Assembly (NCBI GenBank): GCA_946887385.1
Contig: CAMPKU010000200.1
Span: forward strand, 1 to 8,447
Length of the DNA: 8,447 nt
Direction of reading: 5' to 3'
From: an uncultured Gammaproteobacteria bacterium
Lineage (GTDB): Bacteria; Pseudomonadota; Gammaproteobacteria; Rariloculales; Rariloculaceae
A program made the translations under genes and the position numbers. Of this stretch, positions 6,520 to 8,447 are shown in pieces. The notes beneath the pieces were generated by a model, which saw only the letters and a list, made by a program, of their open reading frames with translations, was not told the origin of the DNA and searched no databases. How positions within the stretch are numbered: the stretch's first letter is position 1; every line of letters starts with the position of its first letter.

Positions 6520-8118
6520 ATGCGTACCGCAGTGGCCTTTGCAGCCTACGTCTTGAGTGTCGCGGTGTCGGCGTGGGCGGCGACGGCCGGTGCGCAGCCG
6601 TTCGCGAACGCGCGCAACTCCGAGGCGGGTTATCTCGGCGGCGAGCGGCGGCCGGCAACCGCGTGCGAGCGCCTCGACACGAGCGGCATCGCCGACGCCG
6701 TGCAGATCACCGCGCGCAGTATCGCCGCGGAAGGCGACACGCCGCAGCACTGCCGCGTGAGCGGCGTGCTCGCGCCCGAGATTGCGTTCGAGGTGAATCT
6801 GCCCACGCCGTGGAACGGCCGGCTGTACATGATCGGCAACGGTGGCCACGCCGGCGAGGAGCTCGATAACGCGGGCCGCGTTGCGCAGCGTCGCCAAGCG
6901 CTCGAGAACGGTTTCGTGATGGCGCAAACCAACACCGGTCACTACGCGAGCCGGGAGCCTTCCGCCACGTTCGTGCTGTCGAATCCGCAGAAGGCCGTCG
7001 ACTACGCGCACCGTGCCGTGCACTTGACGGCCGTGACGGCCAAGGAAGTCGCGCGCCGCTATTACTCGCAACCGGTGGACAAAGCGTATTGGAACTCGTG
7101 CTCTAACGGCGGCCGCCAAGGGCTCATCGAAGCACAGCGTTATCCCGACGACTTCGACGGCATCGTGGCCAATGCGCCGTGGGTGGATCAAACGGGCTTC
7201 ACGATCGGCGCAATCTGGAACCAGCAAGCGTTCGCCGAAACGCACGTGTCGGCCGACAAGCTGGCGCTCGTCGCGGACCGCGTGATGCAGCAGTGCGACG
7301 CGGTCGACGGTTTGCGCGACGGCCTGATCGACGATCCGCGCCAGTGCGCGTTCGAAGTGGCGCGCGACGTGCCCGTTTGCGCGGCGGGCAACGAGGCATC
7401 GAGCATGTGTTTGACGAGCGGCGAGGCGGCCGCCGTGCAGAAGGTCTACGACGGCCCGCAGAGCGGTGGTGAGTCGATCTTCCCCGGCTTCATGTTGGGC
7501 AGCGAGGCGGTATTACCGCGGCCGAACGGTACCTCGGGCAGCGGCTGGCTCGGCTTGATTGCGCCGGCCGAGGCGGGCGGCAGCTCGGCAGACTTCGGCT
7601 TGGCGCAGGGCACGATGCGCTACCTCGTGTTCGATCCGCCGCGCGCGGATTGGGACTTCCGCACGTTCGACTTCGACCGCGATCCGCCGCTGCTCGAGCG
7701 CTGGGGGCGGCTCGCGAACGCCACGGATACCGATTTGCGCGAGTTTCGCGCGCGCGGCGGCAAAGTGCTGATCACGTATGGCTGGTCGGACGCGATCTTG
7801 CAGCCGCTGATGGGTGTGAACTATTACGAGAAGGCCGTCGCAGCGAACGGCCCCGATGGCGACGACTTCATGCGGCTGTTCATGATTCCGGGCATGGCGC
7901 ATTGCGGCGGCGGGCTCGGGCCCGATCAATACGACGCCGTCACGGCTGTCGTCGACTGGGTGGAGAAGGGCGTTGCGCCGGATTCGCTCGTCGCCAGCAA
8001 GATCGCGAACGGCGCGGTGACGCGCTCGCGGCCGCTGTGCCCCTACCCGCAGGTGGCGCGCTACCGCGGTCAGGGCAGCACGGACGATGCGGCCAACTTC
8101 GAATGTCGGATGCCGTAG
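6520..8118 (+). CDS. Secreted tannase/feruloyl esterase family alpha/beta hydrolase
   Basis: The protein has 532 residues and an N-terminal Sec signal peptide: Arg2, hydrophobic stretch 3-21 and probable cleavage after AGA at 25. The tannase-family signature is complete. The nucleophile Ser195 is in CSNGGRQG, Asp424 in YGWSDAILQP and His461 in MAHCGGG. Cys194 and Cys462 sit next to the serine and histidine, forming the CS-D-HC arrangement whose disulfide braces the active site. A calcium-site loop typical of the family, CDAVDGLRDGLIDDP, begins at Cys259. The region between about 215 and 395 corresponds to the lid domain that sets substrate choice. The C-terminus (PLCPYPQVARY ... STDDAANFECR) is also typical. 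The family cleaves esters of gallate, ferulate and similar aromatic acids, or mono(hydroxyethyl) terephthalate in MHETase-type members; the substrate here cannot be told from sequence. It is likely exported to the periplasm or outside the cell. The start is supported by the G-rich ribosome site, upstream promoter and signal peptide. Length is normal for the family. Confidence 0.94.
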   Translation: MRTAVAFAAYVLSVAVSAWAATAGAQPFANARNSEAGYLGGERRPATACERLDTSGIADAVQITARSIAAEGDTPQHCRVSGVLAPEIAFEVNLPTPWNGRLYMIGNGGHAGEELDNAGRVAQRRQALENGFVMAQTNTGHYASREPSATFVLSNPQKAVDYAHRAVHLTAVTAKEVARRYYSQPVDKAYWNSCSNGGRQGLIEAQRYPDDFDGIVANAPWVDQTGFTIGAIWNQQAFAETHVSADKLALVADRVMQQCDAVDGLRDGLIDDPRQCAFEVARDVPVCAAGNEASSMCLTSGEAAAVQKVYDGPQSGGESIFPGFMLGSEAVLPRPNGTSGSGWLGLIAPAEAGGSSADFGLAQGTMRYLVFDPPRADWDFRTFDFDRDPPLLERWGRLANATDTDLREFRARGGKVLITYGWSDAILQPLMGVNYYEKAVAANGPDGDDFMRLFMIPGMAHCGGGLGPDQYDAVTAVVDWVEKGVAPDSLVASKIANGAVTRSRPLCPYPQVARYRGQGSTDDAANFECRMP

Positions 8119-8141
8119 GGGAGCGCGCCGACCCAACAGCG

Positions 8142-8447
8142 TCAGTTGCGCCGTGCGTCTTCCTGCGGCTCAACGCGCCGCACGATTTTCGCGGTAATGA
8201 CGCCGCCGTCCGGGTCCTTCAACAGCAGCCGATTGCGGTTGATGGCGACGGCTACGTCGCTGCCGCGCGGAAAGTCTTTGGCCGTGGTACTGATCGTCGT
8301 CTTCGGTACCCATTCACCGGTGATGCGCGTGCCCTCTAGCACCACGGTGACGCGGCTTGTCGATTCCGTGGCTGCCGAGGTGCGAATGCCGCCGATCGCC
8401 ACCGAGCCCTTTTCGCGTTCATAGGTGCGCGACTCGAGCACGCGCGC
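8142..8447 (-). CDS. Hypothetical protein, C-terminal fragment (5' end outside window)
   Basis: This minus-strand frame runs open to the window edge and ends with TGA at 8142-8144, giving 102 visible residues. The first possible start inside the window is a GTG at 8441, with no ribosome site visible, so the true start is probably beyond the edge. The sequence alternates short hydrophobic strands with Thr/Ser/Gly-rich turns, for example RVTVVLEGTRITGEWV and DVAVAINRNRLLLKDPDGG, suggesting a small beta-rich fold, and it ends in a charged tail (EPQEDARRN). I see no membrane segment or catalytic motif and do not recognise the family. It converges on the tannase-family gene with 23 bp between the stops and no evident terminator there. 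Confidence 0.6.
   Translation of the reverse strand, partial: ARVLESRTYEREKGSVAIGGIRTSAATESTSRVTVVLEGTRITGEWVPKTTISTTAKDFPRGSDVAVAINRNRLLLKDPDGGVITAKIVRRVEPQEDARRN

Noticed and set aside
6163..7245. Minus-strand frame of 360 codons across the divergent promoter and tannase-family gene
   Set aside because: It spans two real genes and their promoters, its composition is Arg/His-rich, and no family pattern is visible.
8119..8141. Possible bidirectional terminator between the converging tannase-family and right-edge genes
   Set aside because: The 23 bases show no useful stem or T-run.

Overview
The window is GC-rich (roughly two thirds G+C by eye) and densely coding, with proteobacterial codon use. 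The gene families point to a free-living Gammaproteobacterium, perhaps near Steroidobacter, Nevskia or the xanthomonads. This rests on the large GAF histidine kinase paired with a REC-GGDEF-EAL protein, a UrcA-family exported protein, a tannase-family esterase and a GH100-like hydrolase. The taxonomic placement is inference; there is no rRNA or tRNA to anchor it.

Left part (1-4574, plus strand): a two-gene signalling operon. The first gene enters from outside the window. It encodes the C-terminal 835 residues of a very large sensor histidine kinase, with a helical TPR/AAA-ATPase-associated region, GAF domain, coiled coil, histidine box and HATPase. Its stop codon overlaps the start of the second gene (ATGA). 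The second gene encodes a 689-residue response regulator with REC, coiled coil, GGDEF and EAL domains. All the catalytic motifs I can check are present, so the pair most likely forms a phosphorelay controlling cyclic di-GMP. Three sequence oddities stand out: an unusual phosphoacceptor box in the kinase, a long receiver insertion, and an insertion that separates the GGDEF inhibitory-site motif from the GGDEF signature.

Middle part (4575-6434, minus strand): a small exported UrcA-family protein (4660-5019) and a GH100-like/amylo-1,6-glucosidase-like (alpha/alpha)6 hydrolase (5250-6434) lie in tandem. They are separated by a 230-bp gap that is visibly less GC-rich in part and holds a cluster of AACG-type inverted repeats. 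That gap is probably the control region of the UrcA gene.

Right part (6435-8447): an 85-bp divergent promoter region separates the hydrolase from a secreted tannase/feruloyl-esterase-family protein (6520-8118, plus strand) with a complete CS-D-HC catalytic arrangement. The 3' end of an unrecognised gene (8142-8447, minus strand) converges on it. The side-by-side secreted tannase-like esterase and sugar hydrolase suggest use of plant-derived ester or sugar compounds, but that is inference.

I see no mobile element, CRISPR array, RNA gene or clear foreign island. Most of the window consists of recognisable families, and I do not claim a wholly new system.
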